Assembly: GCF_050908995.1 (NCBI RefSeq)
Contig: NC_135123.1
Coordinates: forward strand, 6,758,001-6,822,000
Length of the DNA stretch: 64,000 bases
Direction: 5' to 3'
Source of the DNA: Andrena cerasifolii
Taxonomy: Eukaryota; Arthropoda; Insecta; Hymenoptera; Andrenidae
Both the position numbers and the translations under genes were made by a program. Shown piece after piece: positions 40,601-53,263 of this stretch (position 1 is its first letter; each line of letters begins with the position of its first letter). The notes beneath the pieces were generated by a model. That model was not told the DNA's origin, ran no database searches, and saw nothing but the letters and a program-made list of their open reading frames with translations.

Positions 40601-41923
40601 TTTCCACGGGAAACACCCGCGATATTTCGCCACTACTAATAATAGATCCAACTACACCGGCTATTGGCAATGTAAACAAGATTCCTGACAGCGGGGTTCC
40701 CTCTGATACTCGCGGCGAATTAATTTCGATAGATCCCCGACGAAAAATCGAGCGCGACAGGCGTGCAATTTCAGCGCGCGACCAAGTGCACGCTCCCGTG
40801 GCTGCATCTGGAAATAAAGCGGCCCGTCCCGAGGAGAAAACCGCCGAAAATAACGGCGCAACGAGGCGTCCCGCGACGGAAACGAAAACAGCCGGGCGAA
40901 GGAGGACGCCCCTTGAACGAGCCCTTTGTCGCCGCCAGGGAATTCCGCGGGGCGAGGCGTGTCGCGGAAACCGCCGCTGGCTTTCCGCGCGCGCGACCGG
41001 AGATTCGCGACCCCATTGAAATATAACGCCGCGAGGATCAGTTTCCATGATATTTGTTTAATAATCGTGCTGGATACCGCTACCAAACAGCACAGCAATT
41101 TCCATTAGCAAACAGCGCGCTGCGCGCCGCGAGATTCGATCCGAAAGAACCGAGGTGGCGCACAGCGGTCTCTGCAGTAACAATCTGGCGGGGCAAAAGA
41201 CGCGGGGCGTGCATAAATCATCAGTTAGGTGGAAATGTTTATTATTTCTTTTGTAAAACACCATTCGTATCGCTTTACCACCCTTAAAGGTTAAAAGTCA
41301 GCCTCCTAGGGCTTTTTTCAAGCCAAAATTCGTATTCAAGGGTTGCTTCGAATGTAGAAAGCGAATATGAACTGTGTTTTGTAAAGAAACATTGTTTAAA
41401 ACCACGTTGTTTAGAATGAATTGCACATATTAGCTCCTAACATCACCATTTTTGAAGACAGAATTATTTTAATTATTGTCATGAACCCGGGGTAGAACAA
41501 ATTCGAATATTTGCATAAAACGAAACATGTCTTTATTATACAATATGTTGGAGTATGACTTCACAGAACCAAGAGTCAAAGCTTTCTGAACCTAGAGACG
41601 TACTCAGGGATGAACGTCGACAAGTTGGAGAATCCTATTGGTTGTTCTATTGCGAGGGTGTGGGAAATGGAACTGGTAAGGGTAGAAGTGGTAGTCTGGA
41701 GAAAGTTCGGTTGTAACGGTTTGAAAAAGAAGGGCCTTGGGGCCTACGGCCTATTCCGCCTGTTCACCGTTAAGTTAAGGACGCTCGAAACGGACTAAGG
41801 GTTTTAAAAGAGTGACAATGACCAGATGTGCTTAAAAGAGAAAGTCGCGAAGCTAGGTATCTAACATTATGTATAAAAATTATGTAGAGCTGCAAATATT
41901 TGCAGCTATAGCTTGTGAATGTT
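37664..41923. other. Upstream of LRR gene; no exon recognised
   Basis: CpG-rich DNA with many overlapping long frames on both strands but no domain or matching splice pair. It probably includes the LRR gene's first intron and may include its promoter. Confidence 0.4.
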
Positions 41924-41925
41924 TA

Positions 41926-42710
41926 GGGGAGAGAACGGGGCTAGTTGACTAATTTTTAACATTTCTAATTTTTATAAATAGACCATTGGTATTTTGTTAA
42001 CTTGTTGCACAGCAAACGTTTACAAATTTCATTTCGTTATTCGTTCGTTCCTTAATGTTTTTCTACAACAAAATTACCGAGAGTTGCTACATATATGTAA
42101 TTTTAAATTAAGCGAATAGTTGTAAAAAAATATGCAGTAGATATTCCACAAAAAATTCCCGAGAATCGCGTTCGTTTTCGAAAGCTGACTAGGCATAACC
42201 CCTTAAGGGTCGTACGTACAACACCTCCACGCCCCGGATAAAATGAAATACCATAAATTATAGCGAATGTATCAGGTTTCCACAAAATATTCATGAAAAA
42301 ACATCAAGCAATACTTAGTGGACAAGAATTCATAAATGAGCCGTTTATTTTGAAAGTGACCTAAGTCCATTTTATATTTAAAAATTTCTCATATATAAAT
42401 TTTTAATACTAACTTCAAGTTGTGCACGTTACTACAATGAACAAAAAATAATTGACAAATGGACTTAGGCCACTTTCAAAATAAACAGCTCAAATAGTCG
42501 AAAGAAAAATATTTACTTCCCGCCGTCCTTTTTAGATTTTTCATTCTCACTGATGGAACACGCAAGTTTTTGTCACGGTGCCGCATTAAATGGCAAGCTG
42601 GTCATTCGTATGCTTCGATATCGCGAATCGCAGCATAATTTATAACATAATACAACAATTAAAGGGAATTAGTCAACTAACCTCGTTAGTCAACTACCCC
42701 CGGGCTCCCC
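41926..42710. mobile_element. MITE with TA target site, sister of 1949-3235
   Basis: The left end is GGGGAGAGAACGGGGCTAGT and the inverse of the right end is GGGGAGCCCGGGGGTAGTTG. Both are flanked by TA (41924-41925, 42711-42712). TAGTTGACTAA motifs repeat near both ends. No coding capacity. A smaller foldback sits inside at 42338-42491. Confidence 0.8.
42338..42491. mobile_element. 154-bp foldback MITE nested in the previous element
   Basis: The inverted ends GAGCCGTTTATTTTGAAAGT and its counterpart ending ACTTTCAAAATAAACAGCTC are flanked by 4-bp AAAT (42334-42337, 42492-42495). The sister element at 1949-3235 has the uninterrupted sequence (CGACTATTTATGAATT near 2126-2141), confirming insertion. 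Confidence 0.8.
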
Positions 42711-42712
42711 TA

Positions 42713-45700
42713 CTCTATAAAACAAACAGAACAAAGCAGCAGAAACATTTTCAGGTTCCACGAGGTTCCTGGATATCTAAAGCTTTTCCAACGAAAGCTA
42801 CTGAAAAATTTCACCATTTTTATGATTATATTTTAATTTTGTTCGTTGGAAATTAAACCACTCACGGCTGAAGCTTGATTTACTACTTGTACCCCTGCGA
42901 TCCATTATTAAAAATACCAACAATTTAAATCGCGATACAATTGAGCACTTCTGACATAACAGCTGATACTGAACGCATTCTGGCAGTCGGTTCCTAAGGG
43001 GCCGAGTCGCGTACATTTCGCCGATCATTATTTTAATGAAATACGCAAAAGTTGCATACCATGTCATCCGGACATCTCTGACCCAGTAGCTCGTGGTATG
43101 ACCAAGACTCGTTCATTTTCAATGGTCATGATACTAGATTTTTCTCCCGCTAAACCATCAATACAGACCACTGTGCGGCGGGGGAAAAAGCTCTGGAGTT
43201 TGTTTATTAGCGCGGCGCCCTATTGATTCGGTATTTCGTTGATACCTCATTTCCCAGCCGATGGACCGTTCAATTCCCCGTGAAATTCATTTCGGCCAGC
43301 GTTGATTCGCTCCGCCCGCGGAACACCGCGCTGTTTTTGTTTAACGACTTTCCAAGCGCCCACCTGGTTGCCCGAATTTTTCGCGATTCTCCCGGATGGT
43401 GCACCCTCCGCTCGCGTGTTCCATTCGATTCAGTCGCGCGCATTGAATTATTATCTCGGGGGCATTGAACGGCCCGTCTCGCGAACAGGATCGAGATCTC
43501 GTTGACTATGCACTCGCCAGAGCGGCGGGGCTGGGGATGGAACTGGGCCCCCGGGGTCAGCGACGCGGCAAGGGACATAAACAATGGGGAGAAATCACAA
43601 AGACACCGAGGCACTCGGACAGGAATTAAAAGCTCGCCGGCCGGATGTCTCTGTCGCCGAAAAATCGCGAATCAAAGCGGAAGAGTCGCGGAGGGTAAAC
43701 GTCCGCGGGACGTTTGAATCGCGCGTTCCGTAAAAAATTCAGCCCCCTGGACTCGTCGTCGTTGCGAGCAAACATCGGGAGCTGATATTTCCCGAGCAAA
43801 CAGTCGTAGCTCTCGCGACTCCCATTAACGGCGGCCCCTAGCCCACCGGTTCCCGGGGAAAATAAATTAAACGAGGGCGAGCAGGCTGTCGCGTGACGTT
43901 GATGCTCGGAGAGGCCGGACTTACACCGGCCCAGAACCGTGCGCACCCCTTGAATTTCCGCGATCCTCGGGTCCCACGTAACTCGAATATTTTCGCCGGT
44001 TCACGGCCGTCACGTACCGTCGTTTATTGCGTGCTGAGCGGCTGGGAACTGGTTGGCTAGGGTCGCAATTCGCGTGGCCCTCTGTCAGGTGTTACCCGTG
44101 TTCCCCGGCCACGGACACCTGGAATGCTCGCGTGACGCTCGTTTCCTGCTTCCCCCGTGGCCGAGCATCGATTTCCGTTAACGAACGGTCAGCCGGTGGA
44201 TCGTCCCTCGGGAGCGTCGCCTCCGCGACGAAAACGCTGCCGTGGGCTCCGCCACCCGCCTCCGCAGCCTTGGACGCGAGGAGTGGGCGACGGAGGGGCG
44301 CTAATAGAGTTCGAAACGAGCGAATAATTATGAGGCGCGACGAGAGGCGCTCCCGGATTAAAGGGCGATCGAGGAGCGGAAAATAACGAGTCTCGCAATC
44401 GCCGTCAGGAGGGAAAATACCAGCCGCGGCAACTTGCCGCGCAGCGATAATTAAGAGGCGGGATTCCTCCACCCCCCGTTCATCGAAATTTCTGCGAATC
44501 GGTCGCGCGGATCAAACCGGCCGCCAAGTTTCTCCCCGCCGTCGAAGCAACGGCTGAACTTTCACCTCGCTCGAGATTGTTCGATCCCGGCTCGCTTCCC
44601 CGCCTCGTTATCCCGCGAACGAGGAAAAACTCCGGCGAGAAAGCAGCCCGGCCTGATAAACAGTCAAACTTGCCGGCGCGCTCCCCCGGATATCTTGCGA
44701 GCGCCAGCTACCACGAGCCGGGGCGCGTCGATTAAATCGCGCTTCCCCCGAGCAAACAAGCGCCAGCGCGCGCGGCCAAACTTCTCCTGCCCGCCGACGA
44801 TACCCAGGGCGAATATCTTACTCCCGCCGTGGGCGAGTAAACCAGATCCAATTGCCTCCGCGGGGCGATTGGGAGCGGAGCTGGAACCGTCCGCGGAAAC
44901 GCTGGGGAAGAAACTCGAAGAAGCTTGGAGGGAAGAAGCGCGCTGCTCGACGGGGATCACCGCCCTAAAAACACCGGAACCGTCAGCTAGCGAACTAATT
45001 ATATGGACGGAGACGCGATCAACACCCGAGGCAACGACGTTAGCAACCTTCCGCGAGCAGCTTTGTCCCGTAGCCTCGCCCTCCAGGATGCAGCGAGAGC
45101 GGCGCGCAACTCCGGGCGATGACTTACGGATAATTTAATTTGCGAGAGTAGAATGGCTGAAAACGGAACAATGCCAGTGCCGGTTGATGGCGGGGGTAGT
45201 GCCTATCCAGTGGAGAGAGGCGTTCGTCGCGTGGCCTGGAATTCGCTAGGCTTTTCAAGCGAAAAGAGAAGACTTGCATCGAGGGAACAATGACGATTTT
45301 CGAGTTCCGAAAAACGTGGGAGGAATATCATCTTTCCGGGCGATCTGAATAGTTCGGTAGATGGAGAACCGAGGAAGGGGTAGCGAGTGAAGCGACTTGC
45401 TCTCGGTTCCTGCGTGCTCGTCGTTCATCACGAGACATCGCTACCCTTTCGGCTTCGCCGCCGCGACGCACGTCCTGGTCGTACGTTCTCGAACGGTCGC
45501 GATAAACAGCCCGAAAACGTCCTCCAATAAGACGTATGCGCCAGCTGTCCGGCGCAGATTTAATATCCGCGTACTTTATTGCACCGCGATCGCTGCTGGA
45601 CCGATCGAAACCGACTGTTCATCATCCACGGGCTGGAGTGCTCCCGACCCACAGATAATCTCGAGGAAATTGCTCGCGTTAATCGGCTGCGTCCATGGAG

Positions 45701-45888
45701 AAGACGATGAGGGCGATGAAGCCAACTCGTGCCCGTTCAACAGGTTAAATTCACGGTGCCTCTCGAACAGGGGAGGGAAACACAGGCGTCCCTCGAATTC
45801 CGCGGCTCATCCACCACGCGTTTCGGATCCGTTCCGCCTCGCGAGACGCTCGAGGAACCCGCCGCGCGGACGATAAATCGTGAGCGGA
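42713..45888. other. Intergenic or intronic DNA, no feature seen
   Basis: Mostly CpG-rich from 43200 on, with overlapping spurious frames. I find no exon, RNA gene or paired repeat ends. Confidence 0.5.
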
Positions 45889-45891
45889 TTA

Positions 45892-46723
45892 AGGGGTGTT
45901 CTAGTCTAGACGCTCGTTTTTTGAAGGTGATACTTGGAAATTAATTCTGGAAAACCTATCGCACCTACAGGGCAGAGGTTTTGCACAGGTATTTAGTAGT
46001 GTTTGAACTGTCGACACAAATTTTTGGAATGCGTTATATTGAAATTTGTACAAGTTACGCGTCGAAGCGTAGGTGATGTCATCGAAAACCGGCCCCATCG
46101 GGCGCACGAATTGCGGCCGTCCTAGTCGTCTGAAGCGAAAGTACCAAAGATTTTTTTAATCTATGTGAGGGTAGTTATCGCCCGAACTAGATGTAACCAA
46201 GTCCGGACATTGTTACCGAAATCACAGCTGTTTAAAAATTTATATTTGATTTTTCGACTTTTCTTTAGCTAAAACAAGGGGTGGGGGAGGTTGTATTAAA
46301 ACTATTAATATAATTCTAGTTCCGGCTATAGGTATAGATTCACTTTAAATGTGTGTCAAATTTTAGCTCAATCGGTCCAGTAGTTTTTAAGAAAAATGTG
46401 CGCCCGATCTAAAAAAATTGTTTCGAGAAAAACGCGTTTAAAGTTTCTCATGCAGTACGACCTATACGGCTGAAGTTGCGGTAGATAACAACTGATATCT
46501 GTAACTTATCCCTAATCATGTTGGGCAGCTCTCTCTTCTCTGTTGGCAGTCATAGCCTCTTTAGATACAAGGGTCGAGGGAACGACTGCCGGCCACGCTG
46601 CGGCCTTAAACCCCTGTAACTCTGGGAGTTTTTCGAATTTCACCTTAATATTTTAGAGACATATTTTCGAAACCCTAAAATATTTGAAAATCAAACAAAA
46701 TTTTTTTGGGTAGAATACCCCCT
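45892..46723. mobile_element. MITE with AGGGG ends and TA (or TTAA) target site
   Basis: Left end TTAAGGGGTGTTCTA and right end TAGAATACCCCCTTAA. The flank is TTAA on both sides, compatible either with a TA duplication or with a piggyBac-like TTAA. The interior holds GCTCAATCGGTCCAGTAGTT and TTCGAGAAAAACGCG, which recur in similar form in the 50.1 kb element. Confidence 0.65.
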
Positions 46724-46726
46724 TAA

Positions 46727-47519
46727 CGCGACTGCTACCTCGAAAGCAGGCCGATCAGTCTGTTTGCTCCTAATCCGTCGCGCGTTCCGTTGAATTATTT
46801 ATGAAGCCGATCGATGGAGCGTCGAGCGCCGATGCCCACGCGACTGGTCGCGTTTACGCAACTTTCGAGCCTCGCTTAATAATTTCCTCGCGCTATTGGC
46901 ACAGAGTCGCGCGCGAATTCCAATTGAACGCCTCGCGCTGATCGACTGGAGCTCTTCGATTTAATATCGCCGCCGCGGACGATGAGTCGGGGGTCGATTT
47001 TCTGGGAGGGTGCGAGCGGGGGAGGCGTTTATCGAGGAGGAACGAGCGCGGCGGAATTTCGAGGCGGTGCATAATAGGGCGCAGGGACAAAGGGGGCCCG
47101 GCTCCTTTTTCTCAGAGAGTTGCGAACGGCAGCGCGAAGCTGGTGGGGGGCGTGGGAGCGCGGGAACGGAGGAAAACGCAGCCGCTCCTTCTGCAGCCGA
47201 AGCAAACGAGTTAATGGGCAGTTATAAACTTTCTTCATCTAAGTTTCGAGGAGTTTTTTGCGTATAAATTGAAATTTTTATCGGGCATTCCGGGCCCCTT
47301 AACGAGCGTCCCTTGCCGCCTTCCTTCGGCGAAGTTTCGCGATCCGCGCAATCTCCGGGCCCCGTAACGCGCGAATTTTCGCCGGCAGGAAGGCGGAAAT
47401 TTGACGCGACCACGCGCTTCTGCCCGCTTTTACAACTCGTCCTGCTCCAGCGTCGGATTCGTGAGGGAGATAGAGACTCTCGGACACCAGAATCTGCGAG
47501 TCAAAGACGCCTCGAGGCT
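46727..47519. other. No feature seen
   Basis: CpG-rich DNA without supported exons or repeats. Confidence 0.5.
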
Positions 47520-48035
47520 GATTTTATATTTTATTTATTTATTTATTTATTTGTAAACGGACCGAAGCTCTCTTTACATAAATGTTTACGGAGGAAAAAG
47601 AACTTTACCTAATATAATTAATGCGCGGTCAGGTGCGTAGAAATTGATTTGCATAAGAAGAGAATGACAATCGATATGGTTATTGGTTAAATTAAATATA
47701 AGAAATGGTCGGATATTCTTCTACGTGCAGCTAATGTTTCGAGGTTGACTGTGTTTAATATCGTAGAGTAATCATGATCGAATATTGACATAGGGTTCTT
47801 TAGCTTATATGAAGAAAATCTGAGAAATTTATGTTGCACTCTCTCAAGCACGATTTCGTGATTAAAGCGTTTCGGAGACCGTATAATCGAAGCGTATTCT
47901 AACAAGGGATGAACAAGGGTAATATATAGCGATCTTAGTGTGTGAATTGAATGAAAAATCATTGGAAGAACGTAGTACGAAACCAAGTGTTCTTGAAGCC
48001 GAGTTAACGATATAAGAAATATAATATTTTTTTGA
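47520..48035 (-). mobile_element. 5'-truncated LINE, end of reverse transcriptase
   Basis: On the minus strand, RTLGFVLRSSNDF and, after a frameshift, SLYITLVHPLLEYASIIRSP, ERVQHKFLRFSSYKL and FDHDY match the C-terminal region that follows the catalytic core in reverse transcriptases of Jockey/CR1-type non-LTR retrotransposons. It is followed by a (TAAA)n tail near 47525-47555, as expected for a LINE 3' end. The YxDD catalytic part is absent, so this is a dead fragment. Confidence 0.75.
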
Positions 48036-49339
48036 AGATGCGGCCCTGTAGGCGCCTTCTGGCCAGGGGCATCGGCGGCTACTACTCAGGTAACAGTCGA
48101 ATTTCACAACCACTACAGTTCCCTCTTGTTCGCCCCGCTTCAAAGTCCCGCGTCCTTTTTTTCCGCCGATCGAAGCCACCCACGCGAGACAGCTCCCCGG
48201 AAACGAAACACACGCCCGAGGAGCGTGCTCGCTCCCCGCGTATCTCTCACTAAAAATAACAACCACTTCTGCCGTTCCTCGCTCGACGCGGGATTTCGAT
48301 TTTATTTATTCGATGCGCGAGACACCCGAACGTCGATGGGCTTCATCCTCGAAATTACTGAAAACCCCGCTGGCAACTCGATTCCCCCCCAGCATCCACT
48401 ATTCCACCCCAGTGACCTCGCCTTTACCTCCGCCTCCGCTTGCGATTTTTAACTCGACTGCGTCGATTGTTCGCCGGGCGCTCGTTTCCTCGTCGCTCCG
48501 CAGTCAGCTACGTGCCTTTTCTTCGCGGCATCGATACCGAGCGTCTGCTGTTTCCTAAATCGCAACAATTCCCCATTGCGAGAGTCTGCTGGCGCGCGAA
48601 GAAAAACCTCGTGTCACGGGAGAAATGGCGGGAATAATGGGCTCGCGCTTTTCAGGCGGGTGGATCGCGGTGGTTGGGGAGGGGGTGGTCAGAGGCCTGG
48701 CAAGGATTACGCGCGATTAATCACCGCGACTGTCGAGAAACAGATGGACGAGAGGCGGGGGATAAAAAGAGGAGCACCACCGCGCCCTCGGTGATTCCAG
48801 CGGAGGAGCGCAGCCTCGACCTGTCCCGGAATCGTTAGGCGGAATTTATGGACCACCTAGCTGCTGGCCCAGAAAACAACGCCGACCCGCGAAAATAGAG
48901 GAGGCGCTCCCACTCTTTTACCTCTCTTTTTTTATTCCACTGTCGCGTAATTTCGTAAGACAGCCGCGCGATAGGGGCCACCTCCGCCTTGCCTCCTCCC
49001 TTCCTTCGGGTAGGTTATTAGAGAACCAGGGGAACGGGCTGGTATTTCAAGAGTGGGTCAAGTTTACCGGGTTCACGCACCCACGACCGCGTGACTCCGT
49101 AAATTCGTGAATCTGTCCTCGACTCCCTTCCCTCGTTTTATTCTATCGTATTATTGGAGGGGCCGCGACGGGCTTTGGGATCCAAGTGGGTGTCCGAGGA
49201 TCGCGGACCTTCCTGGAATAAAGTATCACCTTGCGCAAGGTTTCCCAGCAGGGCTCGGAGGTCGTCGAATAGGAGCAAGGTTTAGAAAAGATTAGATTTC
49301 TTTTTAATGCATTACTTGAGGGATCTTATGAAGCTATTT
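48036..49339. other. No supported feature
   Basis: CpG-rich DNA with spurious overlapping frames. Confidence 0.45.
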
Positions 49340-49945
49340 TTAATGATTTTTTCTCCGAATAAATACGACATATAATGAAATAAATCTTGTTGGAATTTAT
49401 TAAGCTACTTTTTATATTATAGAAAAAATATTAAACGTAATTTTTTTAATTCGTTTTAATTGCTTTTACAGCGTCAATGTGGCACCTGAAGAAATAGGTA
49501 AGTTCGTTGCGCAGGTGATTTCCCGACTCAGGTTTATGTGAAACGGAAATTTCGAAAATATTCTTAATCTGAATGAGCTATCGCCAGCAGCTCAATTAAC
49601 AACTTTTGTCGAGAAATAACTGAATTCTTTCTCGGGGAATATTCGAGAAAACACCCTTTCGGGTGTTTTGTCAAAGTTTATCTTTCAGAACGGCACCGTT
49701 TTCCCAACAAAAATTGTTAATTGAGCTACGAGCGGTAGCAACGCTCGCACAGATTAAGAATCTTTTCGAAGTCTTTGTTTCAGATAAGCCTCGTTTTTGT
49801 AGGTGTCGCATTGACGCTGTAAAAAAACATTTGAAACAAATTAAAAAAAAACTTTTAAATTTTTTTCGTATAATATAAAAGTAGCTTAATAAATTCCAAG
49901 AAGATTTACTTCATTATATGCTGTACTTAGTGAGAAAAATTTAAA
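49340..49945. repeat. Foldback element with arms of about 300 bp
   Basis: The left half is matched inversely by the right half. Examples are TGGAATTTATTAAGCTACTT (about 49391) against AAGTAGCTTAATAAATTCCA (about 49880), ACAGCGTCAATG against CATTGACGCTGT, and GCTCAATTAACAA against TTGTTAATTGAGC. The centre lies near 49650. No coding capacity. Confidence 0.75.
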
Positions 49946-50108
49946 AGAATTCTCGAATTTAGAAGAATGTTCAGGCACTACCTTAAACAAACCGAATCTT
50001 TCTACAGAATATTGCCATTTCCACCGTTCTCCCAAGTCTAGTAGTTTCCAAGATATCCGACCAAACATGTTTCTCACCCTCAACTTTCAGGGCTGCTTTC
50101 ATTCCTTA

Positions 50109-50851
50109 AGGGGTTACGCCACCCTGAGGCGCTCGAAACAGCACTAAACTGGACGAATTTTTTTTACCGATACTATGAGGTTGAAAATTATTTTTTTTCT
50201 TCTTATGGGTAGAGCATGTATTAGTGCATATATTGTATAAATACTGCACAAAAATATTAAAAAATGACCGAGTTATTCGTTCTCCCGCGAAGCTCGTCCG
50301 CCGTTACACGCGTGACTAACCTAACAAATTATAACGAACATGTTCGTCTGAAATCGAAAACCCGATGATTTTCGTGTTCCTTAATAAAATACCTACGACG
50401 TAGCATAGGGATTTGAGAAAAAAAAAATTTATTGCACAAATGAGAGCAAAGTGAAAAAAATATACGTTTTTCACATGAAAAAACGAAATTAAACCATTAA
50501 TTATATACGAATGGGGTATAGGATGGAGAAACTGATATGCCACATCGTAGACAATACCATTAAGAACATGCGTGCCAAGTTTCAACTCAATCGGACAAGT
50601 AGTTTTGGAGATATTTGATATATCACCTTTGAAAATATAGTTTCGAGAAAAACGCAAAAGAAGAAAAGTAGAATGGTCGCTACCTGCTGCTAAATATCGA
50701 CATCCGCGCCTCGTTGAAAGCCTATAACTCGGCTATTCTGCTAAATTTTTGCGTCTACAACGACTTAAATTATTCTTAAAACTTCGCGTAATAAGAAAAT
50801 GCGAAGAAAAAAAAATCGTGTTTTCAAAACTTTCGGGGTGGCGTAACCCCT
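50109..50851. mobile_element. MITE with AGGGGTTACGCCACCC ends, TA target site
   Basis: Perfect 16-bp terminal inverted repeats (AGGGGTTACGCCACCC and GGGTGGCGTAACCCCT) are flanked by TA at 50107-50108 and 50852-50853. The interior is AT-rich, with no transposase. Confidence 0.85.
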
Positions 50852-50853
50852 TA

Positions 50854-53263
50854 CACACGAATGTCAGCCGATAAATAAAAGATAAGTCTCAAATATCTTT
50901 CCAAATAAAATCGGCGATCGTCGCTTCGATATCATCCCTTACAAGCAAGCTTCGTGACCCTGGAGCGGGAAGCTCGGCGCAATTTAATTGCCGCCAGGGT
51001 GTCCGCCCGCGAAATTCCTAGCTGAATTCCGGCCGCACCTGGAAAGACATCTCCGTTTCCTAAAAGTTGGCGGGAGAGCTGGTTCACTCAAAGGCGTGCC
51101 CCCCTGGGGAGCAGACGGGAGAGCAAACGCTGCGCGAGGGCTCGTCAAGAAGGGATTTAATTCCGTCAAAGTGTTGCCGAACGCGGTGATTCCTCGAGCA
51201 GCGAAATCTTCCACGTGCCGAACGCGCTCGCAGAATGCTGCCGCGCGCTTGGGATTCATCGTTCCTCAAAGCCGAGCCGGGGAAGCCGACTGCACCGGCT
51301 CCATATTGCTCGCTCCCTTAAACCAGACAATATAGCTGCGTGCACGGGTTGTCCCAGGTCGAGGCAGCGTTAACGCGCTATGAAAAATGTACTCGCTTGT
51401 AAGGGAAGTTTGCTGAAAGAACAGATAACTCCGGCCGGGAAGTTTGAAAGAATCCAGCTACGTAACAGCGAGGCATCAGGTCGCGCGCAAGAAGATGGAA
51501 GACGTTCTCGGCAAGTTTCCGCTGGGGGGTGGAGGGTCGGACAAACTCCTATTGTTTCGAATCAACCCGTGACCCAGATCGGCCACGACCGCCTCCGATA
51601 AACGGCGTTCAATTGTCCCTCGGCCCATGTACCCGTTCTTACCAGAAATCGAGATTTGGAACCCGCCTGTTTATCAACGTTTAAACTTATCGAGCGGAAA
51701 GCATCGCGGAGATCTCGCTGGCCGGCCTTCCTCGAGCAGCGGAACGCTCCGAGGGCAGCTTTCCGAGGGCAGCTTTTCGATCATACCTTTCCAAAGGACT
51801 AGGTACATACGCGCACGGTTTCGCGGGGATTCGAAGAACTGGACACGATCGTTCCCTCTGCGCAGCGCGAATCCCCTCGGCTCGAAGCACCTTGCTATCG
51901 TCTCGATGCACCTAGTACAAAGGTCGCGGGGCGGTGCGCCCTGCGAATATACGCGTCGTATATCGCGCGTAATATCGCAGGCCGCGCAATATTCGCCCGT
52001 GGATCGAATTTCCACCGGCGAAACGTTGGCGCACAATGGCGAGAGCCGCAGCCGTCTGGATCTCCCGCCATAGGGGCTGGAATTTGCGGAGCAGCTTGCC
52101 GGATATTTAGTTGCAGCCAGCGTAACCCTCGCGGAATTCCCTGGTACATTCGCGATTTCCCGTGGAATGCGGGACGCGCCGACACCATCGCACCAGGCAT
52201 CTCTGCTACTCGCGGTCCCCGGGTGTGCTAGCCGCAGCGAGTCGCCCCAAGTTTTCAGTCGACGCGGCAGAGGAACGGCTCGCGCGGACGGCGGGGAGAG
52301 TGCTCTCTTCGCCCCAGTTATCGAGAAGACGAGCCGTTTCATCGGCCGGCTTTCGTGACCTGGAACCGCTGGCCGCGCGATACCCGCGGCCCTCCTTCGC
52401 GCGCCCCGATACACCCACCCGAAACGACACCGTCCTCGCGGGGAAAGTTACGACGCAGCTCCTCGAAACTCTCCGCAGCGCGCCGGTGCTCCTCAATTTT
52501 AACTAATTTGGGGTAATTGAATCTGCCCGGCTAGTTTCGCGGGCTTCGCAGCCGAACCTGGGGGGCGTAATGCATTCTCCGGCGTACGGGGTCAATGGGA
52601 TAGCTAATCCATCCTGGTCATCTCGCGAACTTTGGTACCGTCGTAGCGGAGAGCAGCCGTCCCGCAAATAATGACAAAATGCGAATCCTGCCGCGCGAGA
52701 TAGGGTAACGAACGGCGAATAAATCAGAGGAGCGCCGCCCGCGATGCGTTTCCCCGGGACTCGCGCAACCCCTCCGGAGTGAATAAAGGTCGCGTCGGGA
52801 CGACGTTGATCCTACCGGGATTTATACCGTCGGTGGCTGCGAACGAATCGTGGATGCGTCGACCCTCCGCGCCCTTTTCCTGCAGCATTGTTCCGCCGTC
52901 GAGGTCCGCGTAATCGCTAGTGATAACGGGCATCGTTACAGGGAGACGACGCGGGCAAGTGTCGGTGTAATCGTCGACGGGGATCGTTGGGGTTGCCGCG
53001 AAAAAATTCTATCGAGCCGCGATAAATTAATGATTCCAGCACCGCGCAGCCGGAGTTGTCCTCGGATCGGACATTTGTATTGTGCTCTTCTGCGCGGCGG
53101 GCGTCGTTAGTCGCGCGCAGGGTAGGACAAAGGATCGGCCGGGGGATCTGCAGCGTTCCCCGGTAGGAACCAGCGTGACTAAATAGCTTAGGGTTTACTG
53201 GGAGGAAAATCGAAGACCTAAATTTTCCTCCGCGAGTCCCTTCGCGGCGCGGCGAAGTACAGA
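50854..53263. other. No supported feature
   Basis: CpG-rich DNA with long overlapping frames on both strands (for example 246 residues at 51674-52414 on the minus strand) but no domain, splice sites or codon periodicity that I can support. Confidence 0.45.

Noticed and set aside
48032..48091. Possible mini-exon MRPCRRLLARGIGGYYS between an AG and a GTAACA donor
   Set aside because: Too short, no recognisable domain, no partner exon in phase, and it lies at the edge of a LINE insertion.
51674..52414. 246-residue open frame on the minus strand
   Set aside because: Lies in CpG-rich DNA where all frames are long; Arg/Ala/Pro-rich with no domain, and other frames overlap it.
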